NCBI GenBank assembly: GCA_003505155.1
Contig: DNYJ01000017.1
Span: 49,966-62,444, forward strand
Source: Candidatus Uhrbacteria bacterium
Lineage (GTDB): Bacteria; Patescibacteriota; Patescibacteriia; UBA9934; UBA10169
DNA length: 12,479 bases
Direction of reading: 5' to 3'
Position numbers and translations under genes: made by a program. The notes under the pieces are model-generated. The model ran no database searches and had not been told where the DNA came from. It saw only the letters and a program-made list of their open reading frames with translations. Shown here one piece after another: positions 5,605 to 12,479 of the stretch (its first letter is position 1; every line of letters begins with the position of its first letter).

Positions 5605-5633
5605 ATGATGCCATATTTTTGGAAGAAAAGCAA
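5605..5633 (-). promoter_or_regulatory. Possible weak promoter for the minus-strand envelope operon
   Basis: Read on the minus strand, TTGCTT (5628-5633) and CATCAT (5605-5610) are 17 bases apart. They match the sigma-70 -35 and -10 consensus at three and four positions. A start site would fall about 20 bases before the ATG at 5579. The match is poor and an unrelated promoter may be the real one. Confidence 0.28.
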
Positions 5634-5639
5634 GGTGAT

Positions 5640-5669
5640 TTGTGCCATGACGGCGACTCCGCGTATAAT
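5640..5669 (+). promoter_or_regulatory. Promoter of the ruvX operon, nearly leaderless
   Basis: A perfect TATAAT -10 element lies at 5664-5669. The best -35 is TTGTGC at 5640-5645 (18-base spacer, weak match). Transcription would begin near 5676, about 12 bases before the ruvX ATG, leaving no room for a Shine-Dalgarno sequence, and none is seen. Confidence 0.5.
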
Positions 5670-5687
5670 TCATCAATCAAATGACCT

Positions 5688-6086
5688 ATGAGAGTGTTGG
5701 GTATTGATTATGGGGAGAGGAAGGTCGGACTCGCGATGGGAGACACAGATTTGCGTGTCGCCAGTCCGCTTGAAGTTTGGGAGCATAATGGAAACGCGGA
5801 GGCGCTCGTTTCCCGTCTTCTTACGTTTGCCGACAAGGAAGACGTGGGAGGGATCGTTGTGGGCATTCCCAAAAATAGTTTGGGAGAAGACACCAAGCGT
5901 GGGGCGGTGCACCGGCGTTTCGTGGCACGACTCAAAGCCACGACCCCGATCTCCGTCTTTGAAGTTGATGAATCGTTTACGTCTGCGGAGAGCCGACGTC
6001 TTCAACGCGAATTCGGTTCCGATGCGTCGGAGGACGCTCTTTCGGCCATGCTCATTCTCGAGGAATACTTTGGCACGCTTGTATGA
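5688..6086 (+). CDS. ruvX: YqgF/RuvX family nuclease (putative Holliday junction resolvase)
   Basis: This 132-residue protein has the normal length for the family, which adopts an RNase H-like fold and is linked to 16S rRNA 5' maturation and Holliday junction cleavage. The N-terminal GIDYGERKVGLA is the family signature and carries Asp7. VVGIPKN (57-63) is the second conserved strand-loop. VDESFTSAESRRL carries Glu95, and SEDALSAMLILEEYF carries Asp116. These three acidic residues correspond to the catalytic triad. The start is the ATG at 5688, just after a TATAAT box. The TGA overlaps the recO start as ATGA. It is the first gene of the plus-strand operon. Confidence 0.95.
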   Translation: MRVLGIDYGERKVGLAMGDTDLRVASPLEVWEHNGNAEALVSRLLTFADKEDVGGIVVGIPKNSLGEDTKRGAVHRRFVARLKATTPISVFEVDESFTSAESRRLQREFGSDASEDALSAMLILEEYFGTLV

Positions 6087-6877
6087 CCGAGCTCTTTTCG
6101 ACGACGGGGTTTGTTCTGCGCCGTCGCACCCATAAAGAGACGGATCGCGTCTACACGTTTTTCAGCCGGGACAAAGGAAAGATTGACCTCCTTTCGCGGG
6201 GAGGATCCCGTCCGCATTCAAAACTGGCTCCGCATCTCGAGTCGTTTTCTCTCGTGCGAGTTTTTCTTGTGGACGGCCGTGGAGGATTCACGCTGGCGGG
6301 GTCGGATCTCGAAGAACGGTTTGCTCCTGGCGGCGTCTCGCAAGGTTTTCTCATGGTTTCGGCGAGGCATCTGACGGATCTTGCCACGAGATGGCATCAG
6401 CCAGATGAGCGTCTCTATGCGACCCTGCTCGAATGGATGCGGTTCTGTCATCGTTTGGAGGAAATCCATCCTTCGCGTGCGCGCTGGCTTTTGAGTGCTC
6501 TCTCGCTCAAGCTCATGTGCCACGCCGGATACGCTCCGGAACTTGAACACTGCCTTTCGTGCCGGATCGAGCTGTCAAGGGAAGGTCTCTTTTGGTCATC
6601 GGCGCAAGGTGGCTCCGTTTGTTCCCGCTGTCGGGCTCGCGAGGGAGACGCCTGGCTCAAGACGCGTTCGATGCTCCCTGATACGTTGAAGTTGTTGCGG
6701 TTCGCTCGGGATCGAGCATGGAATGATTTGTTGAAAATCGAGCTTCTTCCGATGCCTTCAGAAGAATTCCATACACTCGTTGATTCACTCACCATTGCCC
6801 ATTTTCCCGTGATCCCGACGGTTCCCATTGCCGAGTTTGCGGAGGTTGGCCAACTTCTGCCATTTTCGATAGAATAG
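6083..6877 (+). CDS. recO: DNA repair protein RecO
   Basis: This 264-residue protein is RecO, which anneals DNA and helps load RecA on SSB-coated single strands in the RecF pathway. The N-terminal OB-fold (about 1-80) starts with the usual TTGFVLRRRTHKETDRVYTF pattern and the basic GKIDLLSRGGSRPHSKL segment. The helical C-terminal region carries the zinc site CLSC (Cys157, Cys160) and CSRC (Cys180, Cys183). Length is typical. The start ATG overlaps the ruvX stop by 4 bases. The stop TAG is 7 bases before asnS. RecO is not universal in reduced genomes, so its intact zinc site suggests a functional gene. Confidence 0.93.
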   Translation: MTELFSTTGFVLRRRTHKETDRVYTFFSRDKGKIDLLSRGGSRPHSKLAPHLESFSLVRVFLVDGRGGFTLAGSDLEERFAPGGVSQGFLMVSARHLTDLATRWHQPDERLYATLLEWMRFCHRLEEIHPSRARWLLSALSLKLMCHAGYAPELEHCLSCRIELSREGLFWSSAQGGSVCSRCRAREGDAWLKTRSMLPDTLKLLRFARDRAWNDLLKIELLPMPSEEFHTLVDSLTIAHFPVIPTVPIAEFAEVGQLLPFSIE

Positions 6878-6884
6878 AGCCCGT

Positions 6885-8219
6885 ATGAATACCTGTTTCG
6901 TTTCGGATCTCTCGAAGCGCTTGGGGGAGGAAGTGGAGTTGAAAGGATGGGCCTACAATTTCCGCTCAAGCGGGAAAATTTTCTTTTTGCAGTTGCGCGA
7001 CGGATCCGGACGCGTGCAGATCGTCTACGGAAAACCCGATGTGTCGGAGGCCGTCTGGGAGGCGCTCTCCTCGTTGCGCATCGAGTCGTCGGTCATCGTC
7101 CGCGGGAAGGTGAAAGAAGACGCGCGCTCGCCTTCGGGTGTCGAGCTCACAGGTGTTGCTCTTGAAATCGTTTCGCTTGCGGCCGAGGATTATCCCATTT
7201 CCAAAAAAGAGCACGGTCCGGATTTTCTTCTCGAGCATCGCCATCTTTGGTTGCGTTCGGAAAGCCAATGGGCGGTTCTGCACGTTCGTGACTGCATCAT
7301 TCGTGCGACGTATGACCACTTGCGCTCGCGCGGATTTGTGAAATTCGATACGCCGATTTTGACGCCGACCGCCTGCGAAGGCACGACGGAACTTTTTGAG
7401 ATGGATTATTTTGACATGGGGAAAGGAGAGCCTAGCGCCGTGAACACAGACGGAACAAAAGCATACTTAGCCCAGTCGGGCCAGCTCTATCTTGAAGCCG
7501 GTATTATGAGTCTCGGCCGCGCTTTCGACTTTGGTCCCGTCTTTCGTGCGGAGAAATCTAAAACCCGCCGGCATCTCACCGAGTTTTGGATGATGGATGC
7601 GGAAGCGGCGTTTGTGGAGCATGAGGAGAACATGCGTGTTCAGGAGGAGCTCGTCATTGAGATCGTCCGCCGAGTGCTTTGTGAGTGTGCCCATGAACTT
7701 CGGATTCTGGAACGCCATGTCGAGCCTCTCCAAAACATCCAAGCGCCGTTTTTCCGCATGACGCATGCCGAGGCCGTGGCAAAACTGCGCGAGATGGGGT
7801 CTAACATCGGAGAGAAAGACGATCTGGGGGCTGACGACGAGACAATGTTGACGCAAGCCTTTGATCGGCCGATCTTCATTGAAAAGTATCCGGCGGAGGT
7901 GAAAGCCTTTTACATGAAGCGGGATCCGAATGATCCGAGTCGAGCGCTTAATAACGATCTTCTCGCTCCGGAAGGGTACGGCGAGATCATCGGCGGATCA
8001 CAGCGCGAGGACGATTACGAAACACTCAAACGCCGCATCGAAGAGCATCATCTGCCGATGTCAGCCTTTGAATGGTACCTCGACCTTCGACGCTGGGGAT
8101 CCGTTCCGCACTCGGGCTTCGGCTTCGGGCTCGAGCGCATTGTCGCCTGGATCTGCGGCCTTCACCATGTGCGCGAGACCATTCCGTTTCCGCGCATGAT
8201 GAACCGTCTCACGCCTTGA
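6885..8219 (+). CDS. asnS: Asparaginyl-tRNA synthetase (class IIb)
   Basis: This 444-residue enzyme ligates Asn to tRNA-Asn in the cytoplasm. The N-terminal OB-fold anticodon-binding domain spans about 1-100 (VELKGWAYNFRSSGK). The class II catalytic core has motif 1 around GFVKFDTPILTP (150-161), motif 2 beginning FRAEKSKTRRHLTEFW (220-235) and motif 3 GFGFGLERIVAWICG (411-425). The RAEKSKTRRHLTEFW form is typical of AsnRS, whereas archaeal AspRS usually has an RAEEHNTTRHLNE-like sequence; this is how I separate the two. Length is usual for AsnRS. It begins 7 bases after recO and is followed, after a 46-base gap, by the related aspS. Confidence 0.93.
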   Translation: MNTCFVSDLSKRLGEEVELKGWAYNFRSSGKIFFLQLRDGSGRVQIVYGKPDVSEAVWEALSSLRIESSVIVRGKVKEDARSPSGVELTGVALEIVSLAAEDYPISKKEHGPDFLLEHRHLWLRSESQWAVLHVRDCIIRATYDHLRSRGFVKFDTPILTPTACEGTTELFEMDYFDMGKGEPSAVNTDGTKAYLAQSGQLYLEAGIMSLGRAFDFGPVFRAEKSKTRRHLTEFWMMDAEAAFVEHEENMRVQEELVIEIVRRVLCECAHELRILERHVEPLQNIQAPFFRMTHAEAVAKLREMGSNIGEKDDLGADDETMLTQAFDRPIFIEKYPAEVKAFYMKRDPNDPSRALNNDLLAPEGYGEIIGGSQREDDYETLKRRIEEHHLPMSAFEWYLDLRRWGSVPHSGFGFGLERIVAWICGLHHVRETIPFPRMMNRLTP

Positions 8220-8226
8220 AGCCCTC

Positions 8227-8262
8227 TTAAACCTTTTAGACTTCTTCAACCTCCTAGACCTG
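8227..8262 (+). repeat. Four degenerate 9-base tandem units in the asnS-aspS gap
   Basis: The gap divides exactly into TTAAACCTT, TTAGACTTC, TTCAACCTC and CTAGACCTG, with consensus YTARACCTY. It ends 3 bases before the aspS ATG and fills most of the 46-base gap. The RNA would be pyrimidine-rich and poor in structure. No Shine-Dalgarno sequence is present. Confidence 0.6.
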
Positions 8263-8265
8263 TCT

Positions 8266-9684
8266 ATGCCTCGCACCCTCAATACCGATACCGTCTCCAA
8301 GATTGGAGAAACCGTAACCTTGAACGGCTGGGTGCATGCCCGCCGCAACATGGGCAAGGTTGTCTTCCTCGATTTGCGCGACCGCTCCGGTTTGATTCAG
8401 GTCGTGTTTGTTCCCTCCGAACTTGACACCGCGTCTTCAGATCTTCTCGAGAGCGTTCGGACGGAGTTCGTGCTCGAAGTCGAGGGTGTTGTTCAAGCTC
8501 GCGGGGAAAAGCAGGTGAATCCGAATATGCCTACGGGCAAGGTCGAGGTTCTTGCCAAGTCTCTCAAGGTTCAGAACACATGTGAGACGCCGCCGTTTGA
8601 AATTTCGCAGGACACCTCAAACATCAATGAGGAACTCCGTCTCAAGTATCGCTACTTGGATTTGCGCACCGAGAGGATGCAGAAAAATCTTCGTCTGCGC
8701 GACTCTGTCATCGCGTTCTTTCGCGAGTACATGCATCGCCACGACTTCGTGGAGATCGAGACACCCATGCTCATGAAGGACACGCCGGAAGGTTCGCGGG
8801 AATACATTGTTCCGTCGCGCATCCATCCAGGCCGCTTTTACGCGCTCCCGCAGTCTCCCCAGCAGTTCAAACAGCTTTGCATGGTTGCCGGCTTTGAACG
8901 TTACTTCCAAATCGCCCGTTGCATGCGTGACGAAGATCTGCGCGGCGACCGCCAGCCTGAGTTTACCCAGCTCGACTTCGAGATGTCGTTTGTAACGCAG
9001 GAAGATATTCTTGTTTATACGGAGGCGATGTTCCTCTCGCTCGTGGAGACGCTGTTTCCGGAAAAGCGCGTCAGCGCTTGCCCCTTCCCGCGCCTTACCT
9101 ATGCGGAGGCCATGGAAACATACGGAACAGACAAACCGGATCTTCGAAAGAACAAAGACGATAAAAACGAACTCGCTTTCGCATGGATCCTTGACTTCCC
9201 GATGTTTGAGAAGATGGAGGACGGCTCCATCCAATCCAAGCACCATCCATTCTGTTCCATCAAGGAGGAGGACAAAGAACGGTTTTTGACGGGGAGATTG
9301 TCGGAAGAAGAGCTTCTTTCCATCAAGGCAAACGCCTATGACCTCGTCTTGAACGGCTACGAACTTTCCTCCGGTAGTATTCGCATCCACGAGCAAGAGC
9401 TTCAGCGCCGCGTCTTTGATCTTCTTGGCATCAGCAAAGAAGAACAGGAGGAGCGTTTCGGCCACATGCTCGAGGCCTTCGCTTACGGCGCTCCGCCTCA
9501 TGGCGGGTTTGCTCCGGGGATTGATCGCGTCGTCATGCTCATGGCGGGCGAGCCAAACATCCGTGAAGTGATCGCGTTCCCCAAGACGGGAGACGCGCGC
9601 GACCCTTTGATGGGATCTCCTGCGACGGTGTCGGAGGCCAAGCTCAAAGAACTTCACCTGAAACTCGATGTCGGCAAAAAGTAA
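8266..9684 (+). CDS. aspS: Aspartyl-tRNA synthetase, bacterial type lacking the GAD domain
   Basis: This enzyme charges tRNA-Asp with Asp. It is 472 residues, whereas bacterial AspRS is about 580-590. The N-terminal OB-fold (1-105) has GWVHARRNMGKVVFLDLRDR. QSPQQFKQLCMVAGFERYFQ (196-215), motif 2 RCMRDEDLRGDRQPEFTQLD (218-237) and motif 3 GGFAPGIDRVVMLMAG (413-428) place it with bacterial AspRS. YGTDKPDLR (286-294) normally precedes the GAD insertion of roughly 120 residues; here it is followed after a short Lys/Asp-rich link by FAWILDFPMFE, which normally follows that insertion. So the whole GAD domain is absent and the catalytic core is intact. The C-terminus overlaps scpA by 17 bases. Confidence 0.95.
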   Translation: MPRTLNTDTVSKIGETVTLNGWVHARRNMGKVVFLDLRDRSGLIQVVFVPSELDTASSDLLESVRTEFVLEVEGVVQARGEKQVNPNMPTGKVEVLAKSLKVQNTCETPPFEISQDTSNINEELRLKYRYLDLRTERMQKNLRLRDSVIAFFREYMHRHDFVEIETPMLMKDTPEGSREYIVPSRIHPGRFYALPQSPQQFKQLCMVAGFERYFQIARCMRDEDLRGDRQPEFTQLDFEMSFVTQEDILVYTEAMFLSLVETLFPEKRVSACPFPRLTYAEAMETYGTDKPDLRKNKDDKNELAFAWILDFPMFEKMEDGSIQSKHHPFCSIKEEDKERFLTGRLSEEELLSIKANAYDLVLNGYELSSGSIRIHEQELQRRVFDLLGISKEEQEERFGHMLEAFAYGAPPHGGFAPGIDRVVMLMAGEPNIREVIAFPKTGDARDPLMGSPATVSEAKLKELHLKLDVGKK

Positions 9685-10384
9685 TCCCACCGTCTACAAC
9701 ATTGAGACGGAGGCGTTTTCCGGGCCTCTGCAGTTGTTGTTGGAATTGATTGAGAAAGAAGAGCTCGCCATTACGGACGTCTCTCTCGGGGCGGTGACCG
9801 GATCTTACCTCAAACATTTTGAAGGGGGAGAGGTTTCCTCCGAACATCTGGCGGATTTTCTTGTGGTGGCGACGTGGCTCCTGTATCTCAAATCGCGCGA
9901 GCTTCTGCCGGACATCAAAGCGGAGGAAGAGGAGGGAGCCGAGGGGTTGGCCGGACAGTTGCGGCTGTATCAAATTTTTATGGAAGCCGCAAAGGGGATC
10001 GAGGAGGGGTATCGTATGGCGGCGTCGGTCCATGGGCGTCCCAAGGCGGTTCTGCCGCCGCCGCCCGCTCCCGTGTGGCCCGAAGGACTTGTTCCGTCGA
10101 GTCTTGAGAGCGCGTTTCAAGGGCTGTTGAACATCCTGCGTCCGTTTCTCGCGTTGCGGGAAACTTCGATGGAGCGCGTGCGAAGCGTGGGGGAGAGGAT
10201 GGAGGAATTGCGCGCCATGATTGGGACTCGGGCTCGCCTCGCGTGGCGGGATCTCACGGCCGGAGCGAAATCGAAAATGGAAGTGGTCGTGAGCTTCCTC
10301 GCGCTTCTCGAACTTGTTAAACAGCGCGCGGTGCAGACAAAGCAGGCCCGCGCCTTTCAAGACATTCTTATTGACCGTTTATGA
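9668..10384 (+). CDS. scpA: Segregation and condensation protein ScpA (kleisin)
   Basis: This 238-residue protein is the kleisin subunit that joins SMC heads and ScpB in the bacterial condensin complex. The N-terminal signature FSGPLQLLLELIEKEELAITDVSL (here from residue 17) and the ADFLVVATWLLYLKSRELLP segment (62-81) are diagnostic. A Pro-rich linker lies near 127-140. A C-terminal winged-helix region follows, with the VVSFLALLELVKQ element that binds the SMC head. The ATG lies inside the end of aspS, a 17-base overlap in another frame. The stop overlaps the scpB start as ATGA, which matches the usual scpA-scpB pairing. No smc gene is in the window. Confidence 0.93.
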   Translation: MSAKSNPTVYNIETEAFSGPLQLLLELIEKEELAITDVSLGAVTGSYLKHFEGGEVSSEHLADFLVVATWLLYLKSRELLPDIKAEEEEGAEGLAGQLRLYQIFMEAAKGIEEGYRMAASVHGRPKAVLPPPPAPVWPEGLVPSSLESAFQGLLNILRPFLALRETSMERVRSVGERMEELRAMIGTRARLAWRDLTAGAKSKMEVVVSFLALLELVKQRAVQTKQARAFQDILIDRL

Positions 10385-10935
10385 ATATGCTTGCGGGAAA
10401 ACTCGAGGCCATTCTCTTTGCCGTCGCGAAGCCGGTAGGGTTTGCGGAGCTTGCCAAAGCTTTGGACGCGAGCGTCGAGGCCGTGAGGAAAGCGGCGGCG
10501 GAACTCTCGACGCTTCGCAATACGCCCGAGAGCGGTGTGCACGTCATGGATCATGCGGGGAAAATTTCTCTCGTTACGAACCCAGTACACGAGGATATTT
10601 TGCGTCGGTTTGTGAAAGAAGATCTTTCAAGCCCCCTCACGCGCCCGTCGCTTGAGACACTCACGGTGATTGCCTACCGCGGACCGATCACCAAGCCAGA
10701 GATCGAACAAATCCGCGGCGTGAACTGCTCTCTCATTCTTCGGAACCTCTTGATGCGCGATATGATTATCGAAGAGATGGACGAAGAAAAACTCCAGCCG
10801 TCGTACCAAGTGAGTGAGGCGTTTCTGTGCCACATGGGGGTGGTGCGTGTGGAGGATCTTCCGTCCTATGACGCCTTTGCTCATCACGAAGAAATTGACC
10901 GTCTGTTGGCCGACGTCCCAACGCAGGAAGTATGA
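10381..10935 (+). CDS. scpB: Segregation and condensation protein ScpB
   Basis: This 184-residue protein forms the dimer that binds the ScpA linker in SMC-ScpAB. It shows the expected two winged-helix domains. The first (about 1-85) begins LEAILFAVAKPVGFAELAKAL. The second (about 86-165) holds LETLTVIAYRGPITKPEIEQIRGVN, the best conserved ScpB segment. Length is normal. The start ATG overlaps the scpA stop; the TGA overlaps the start of the next gene as ATGA. It is co-translated with scpA in all likelihood. Confidence 0.94.
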   Translation: MNMLAGKLEAILFAVAKPVGFAELAKALDASVEAVRKAAAELSTLRNTPESGVHVMDHAGKISLVTNPVHEDILRRFVKEDLSSPLTRPSLETLTVIAYRGPITKPEIEQIRGVNCSLILRNLLMRDMIIEEMDEEKLQPSYQVSEAFLCHMGVVRVEDLPSYDAFAHHEEIDRLLADVPTQEV

Positions 10936-11900
10936 TGCGACTTCTCGCTCAACTCGTTTTGTCCTTGGCGGTCGTGGAGATGGTTCCTACCAGTGTTCCC
11001 GCTTTGGAGTCGGCGCATTTGCCGTCAGCGCGTGAGGAGCCTGCGGTTGTTCGAGAAGTGTCCCGCTTGCTTTCACCGGAACTTCCCATTGATCGTGCTC
11101 TGCGTCCGCCTCGCAACGCGGATCCGGAAAGTCTTGGAGTCATAACGAGCGCTGTCTCCGCCATTGTCGTTGACAAGGGAAGCGGGCAAGTGCTGTTTGA
11201 AAAAAATACCGGCGAGGTGCGTCCCGTCGGGAGTCTGACGAAGTTACTTTCAGCCGCCGTGTTTTTGGAAACGCATCCCGATCTCGATGCCCCCGCGTCC
11301 GTGCTCAAGGAAGATTTGCGCTCCGGCGGACGCGACCATCTCTATGTGGACGACGAAGTGCGCGTGCGGGATTTGCTTTCAGCGAGTCTCGTCGGCTCCG
11401 ACAATCCGTCCACGGTGTCTCTCCTGCGTCTTTCCGGCCTTTCGCCCGAGGCATTTGTCGAGCGGATGAACGCGATGGCGGGAGAGCTTGGCATGGAACG
11501 CTCACGGTTTGTCGAGCCGACCGGTTTGGATTTCCGAAACGTCTCGACCGCTTGGGAACTCGTCCTTCTCTTGCGCCGGGTTTTGGAGATTCCGGAAATT
11601 CGCGAAGCTACCATAAAAACGACGGCCGAGTTTACCTCCGTCAATCGCACGTATGTCGTTCCGACGACGAATCTTCTTTTGGGGAGCTATCTCAATCGGG
11701 AACCTTATTCGATCGTAGGCGGCAAGACGGGATTTTTGCCTTCAGCCGCATACGGTCTTGGCATCGAAGTGGAGGATGGGGAAGGGCATGCGGTGTTCAC
11801 TGTGGTGTTGGGGTCGGAGTCCGTCAACGCGCGATTCCAAGAGGCCAAGGGGTTGACCGAGTGGGCGTTTGATACCTATGAATGGCCGGACGAAAATTAG
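10932..11900 (+). CDS. D-alanyl-D-alanine carboxypeptidase, peptidase family S11
   Basis: This 322-residue penicillin-binding protein trims the terminal D-Ala from peptidoglycan stem peptides outside the cell. A hydrophobic N-terminus (about 1-25) acts as a signal peptide or anchor. The three serine-DD-peptidase motifs are present: SLTK (Ser101, Lys104), SDN (156-158) and KTG (265-267). GSLTKLLSA and GGKTGFLPSA match the S11 family. The protein ends soon after the catalytic domain, so the C-terminal PBP5-type beta domain and amphipathic anchor of DacA are missing; membrane retention would depend on the N-terminus. It implies that this cell makes cross-linked peptidoglycan. Two adjacent ATGs (10932 and 10935) are possible starts. 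A role as endopeptidase instead cannot be excluded. Confidence 0.92.
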   Translation: MMRLLAQLVLSLAVVEMVPTSVPALESAHLPSAREEPAVVREVSRLLSPELPIDRALRPPRNADPESLGVITSAVSAIVVDKGSGQVLFEKNTGEVRPVGSLTKLLSAAVFLETHPDLDAPASVLKEDLRSGGRDHLYVDDEVRVRDLLSASLVGSDNPSTVSLLRLSGLSPEAFVERMNAMAGELGMERSRFVEPTGLDFRNVSTAWELVLLLRRVLEIPEIREATIKTTAEFTSVNRTYVVPTTNLLLGSYLNREPYSIVGGKTGFLPSAAYGLGIEVEDGEGHAVFTVVLGSESVNARFQEAKGLTEWAFDTYEWPDEN

Positions 11901-11915
11901 AGATCTCCGCTTCGT

Positions 11916-12395
11916 ATGCTGTCTTTGCTGACAACCCTACCTCCTTGGCTCTCGACGATCCTCGTCTCGGCGATGCCGGTTTTGGAAATCCGAGGGAGTT
12001 TGCCGATCGCGCTTGAGGTGTTTGGCATGCCGTTTTGGCAGGCGTATGCGCTTGGGGTCGCCGGGAATATGGCCTCCGCCATCGTCCTCGTCTTTGTTTT
12101 GAGAATCGTTGCCGGGTTTGTCTCCCGCCACTCTTCTTTGGGAGCCCGTTTTTTCCTCTGGTGGTTTACACACACGAAGGCTCGATTTCAAAAAAGCTAC
12201 GATCTCTACGGAGCTCTCGCGCTTTTTCTCTTCGTTGCCGTTCCGCTTCCCGTGACGGGCGTGTGGACGGCGAGCGTGGCGACTGTTCTCTTTGGCATCC
12301 GTCCCAAAGCCGCCCTCCCGGCGATGTTCTTTGGCGTCTGTGTCTCCGGCCTCATTGTCGGCCTTATCGTCGGAGCGGTGAAGTGGGTGGTGTAA
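11916..12395 (+). CDS. COG2426 membrane protein (annotated as small multidrug export family)
   Basis: This 159-residue membrane protein has four or five hydrophobic segments (about 8-22, 42-68, 98-127, 134-157). The N-terminal SAMPVLEIRGSLPIAL carries the P-x2-E-x-RG-x2-P signature of COG2426 (Pfam Sm_multidrug_ex), and VAVPLPVTGVWTAS matches the second conserved element, where the re-entrant PLPVTG segment lies. The family name comes from weak early assignments; the real substrate is unknown. It starts 15 bases after the carboxypeptidase without a Shine-Dalgarno sequence. It is the last gene of the operon, ending 5 bases before the terminator stem. Confidence 0.88.
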   Translation: MLSLLTTLPPWLSTILVSAMPVLEIRGSLPIALEVFGMPFWQAYALGVAGNMASAIVLVFVLRIVAGFVSRHSSLGARFFLWWFTHTKARFQKSYDLYGALALFLFVAVPLPVTGVWTASVATVLFGIRPKAALPAMFFGVCVSGLIVGLIVGAVKWVV

Positions 12396-12400
12396 AAGAC

Positions 12401-12431
12401 AAAAAACTTCCAGATGTTCTGGAGGTTTTTT
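12401..12431. terminator. Bidirectional intrinsic terminator shared by convergent units
   Basis: Arms AAAAAACTTCCAGA (12401-12414) and TCTGGAGGTTTTTT (12418-12431) pair over 14 positions, with one G-T pair and a 3-base loop. The A-tract and T-tract at the two ends give a run of U in both directions. It therefore ends the ruvX operon on the plus strand and the tRNA transcript on the minus strand. Confidence 0.88.
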
Positions 12432-12479
12432 GGTAGCTGGGGAGGGAGTCGAACCCTCGACCTCGGGCTTATGAGTCCC
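12431..12479 (-). tRNA. tRNA with CAU anticodon (Met elongator or Ile2), 5' part outside window
   Basis: Forty-nine bases, from about position 28 to the encoded CCA at position 76, are present on the minus strand. The anticodon loop CTCATAA gives CAU. The T arm GAGGG-TTCGACT-CCCTC pairs perfectly, the variable loop is AGGTC, and the 3' acceptor strand is CCCAGCT with A73 then CCA. The anticodon stem has GGG paired with CCC at 28-30/40-42 and an A31-G39 mismatch. The three G-C pairs are therefore not directly next to the loop as in initiator tRNA, so elongator Met or Ile2 is more likely. The D arm and 5' acceptor strand, needed to choose, are missing. The last A of CCA is the complement of the last T of the terminator. 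Confidence 0.9.

Noticed and set aside
8617..9690. A 357-codon open frame on the minus strand
   Set aside because: It is antisense to aspS, whose class II synthetase motifs are unmistakable; the reverse frame shows no domain and arises from codon bias.
9644..10360. A 238-codon open frame on the minus strand over scpA
   Set aside because: Mirror frame of scpA; the translation is rich in Arg, His and Phe without domain features.
1..12479. CRISPR arrays, insertion sequences, transposases, attachment sites or phage genes
   Set aside because: No long direct repeats with spacers, no terminal inverted repeats around a transposase frame and no integrase or phage proteins were found. The tRNA at the right edge has no repeated copy of its 3' end in the window.

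Overview
The window holds two divergent gene blocks separated by a 108-base intergenic region (5580-5687), with a convergent tRNA entering at the right edge. Base composition is roughly balanced to slightly GC-rich, TGA is a normal stop codon, and genes are packed with 4-17 base overlaps or gaps of a few bases. Start codons almost never have a purine-rich Shine-Dalgarno sequence. The combination of compact genes, a minimal AspRS, and a divergent set of small secreted or membrane cysteine proteins suggests an uncultivated bacterium of the Candidate Phyla Radiation (Patescibacteria). That is inference from style; no rRNA or marker tree is available here.

Left block, minus strand, read from 5579 down to 1 and beyond: ten consecutive genes that look like one operon of cell-envelope thiol/disulfide (and possibly metal) proteins. 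In order of transcription they are: a small secreted Cys4 protein; a DUF1573 protein with a CMC motif; a single-pass protein ending in GGC; a membrane-anchored protein with two tandem thioredoxin-like domains (CALC and CPDC); a Cys/Met/His-rich secreted protein; a second DUF1573 protein (CGC motif); a fusion of a secreted thioredoxin-like domain (CEDC) to a CcdA/DsbD-type electron-conducting membrane domain; a multi-pass protein with an intramembrane CAVC and a C-terminal CC; a Cys-free anchored protein; and a truncated membrane protein. A likely reading is that the CcdA domain carries reducing equivalents from cytoplasmic thioredoxin to the outside, where the other proteins receive them or are their clients. 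I know of no named system with this gene set; it is the main candidate for something undescribed.

Right block, plus strand, 5688-12395: a tightly packed housekeeping operon of ruvX, recO, asnS, aspS, scpA, scpB, a D,D-carboxypeptidase and a COG2426 membrane protein. It covers DNA repair and RNA/DNA resolution, aminoacylation with Asn and Asp, condensin accessory subunits and peptidoglycan trimming. AspRS lacks the GAD insertion domain of normal bacterial AspRS. A four-unit 9-base repeat lies in the asnS-aspS gap. The block starts at a TATAAT promoter very close to the ruvX start and ends at a strong bidirectional hairpin terminator. That terminator is shared with a CAU-anticodon tRNA on the opposite strand, which runs off the window.
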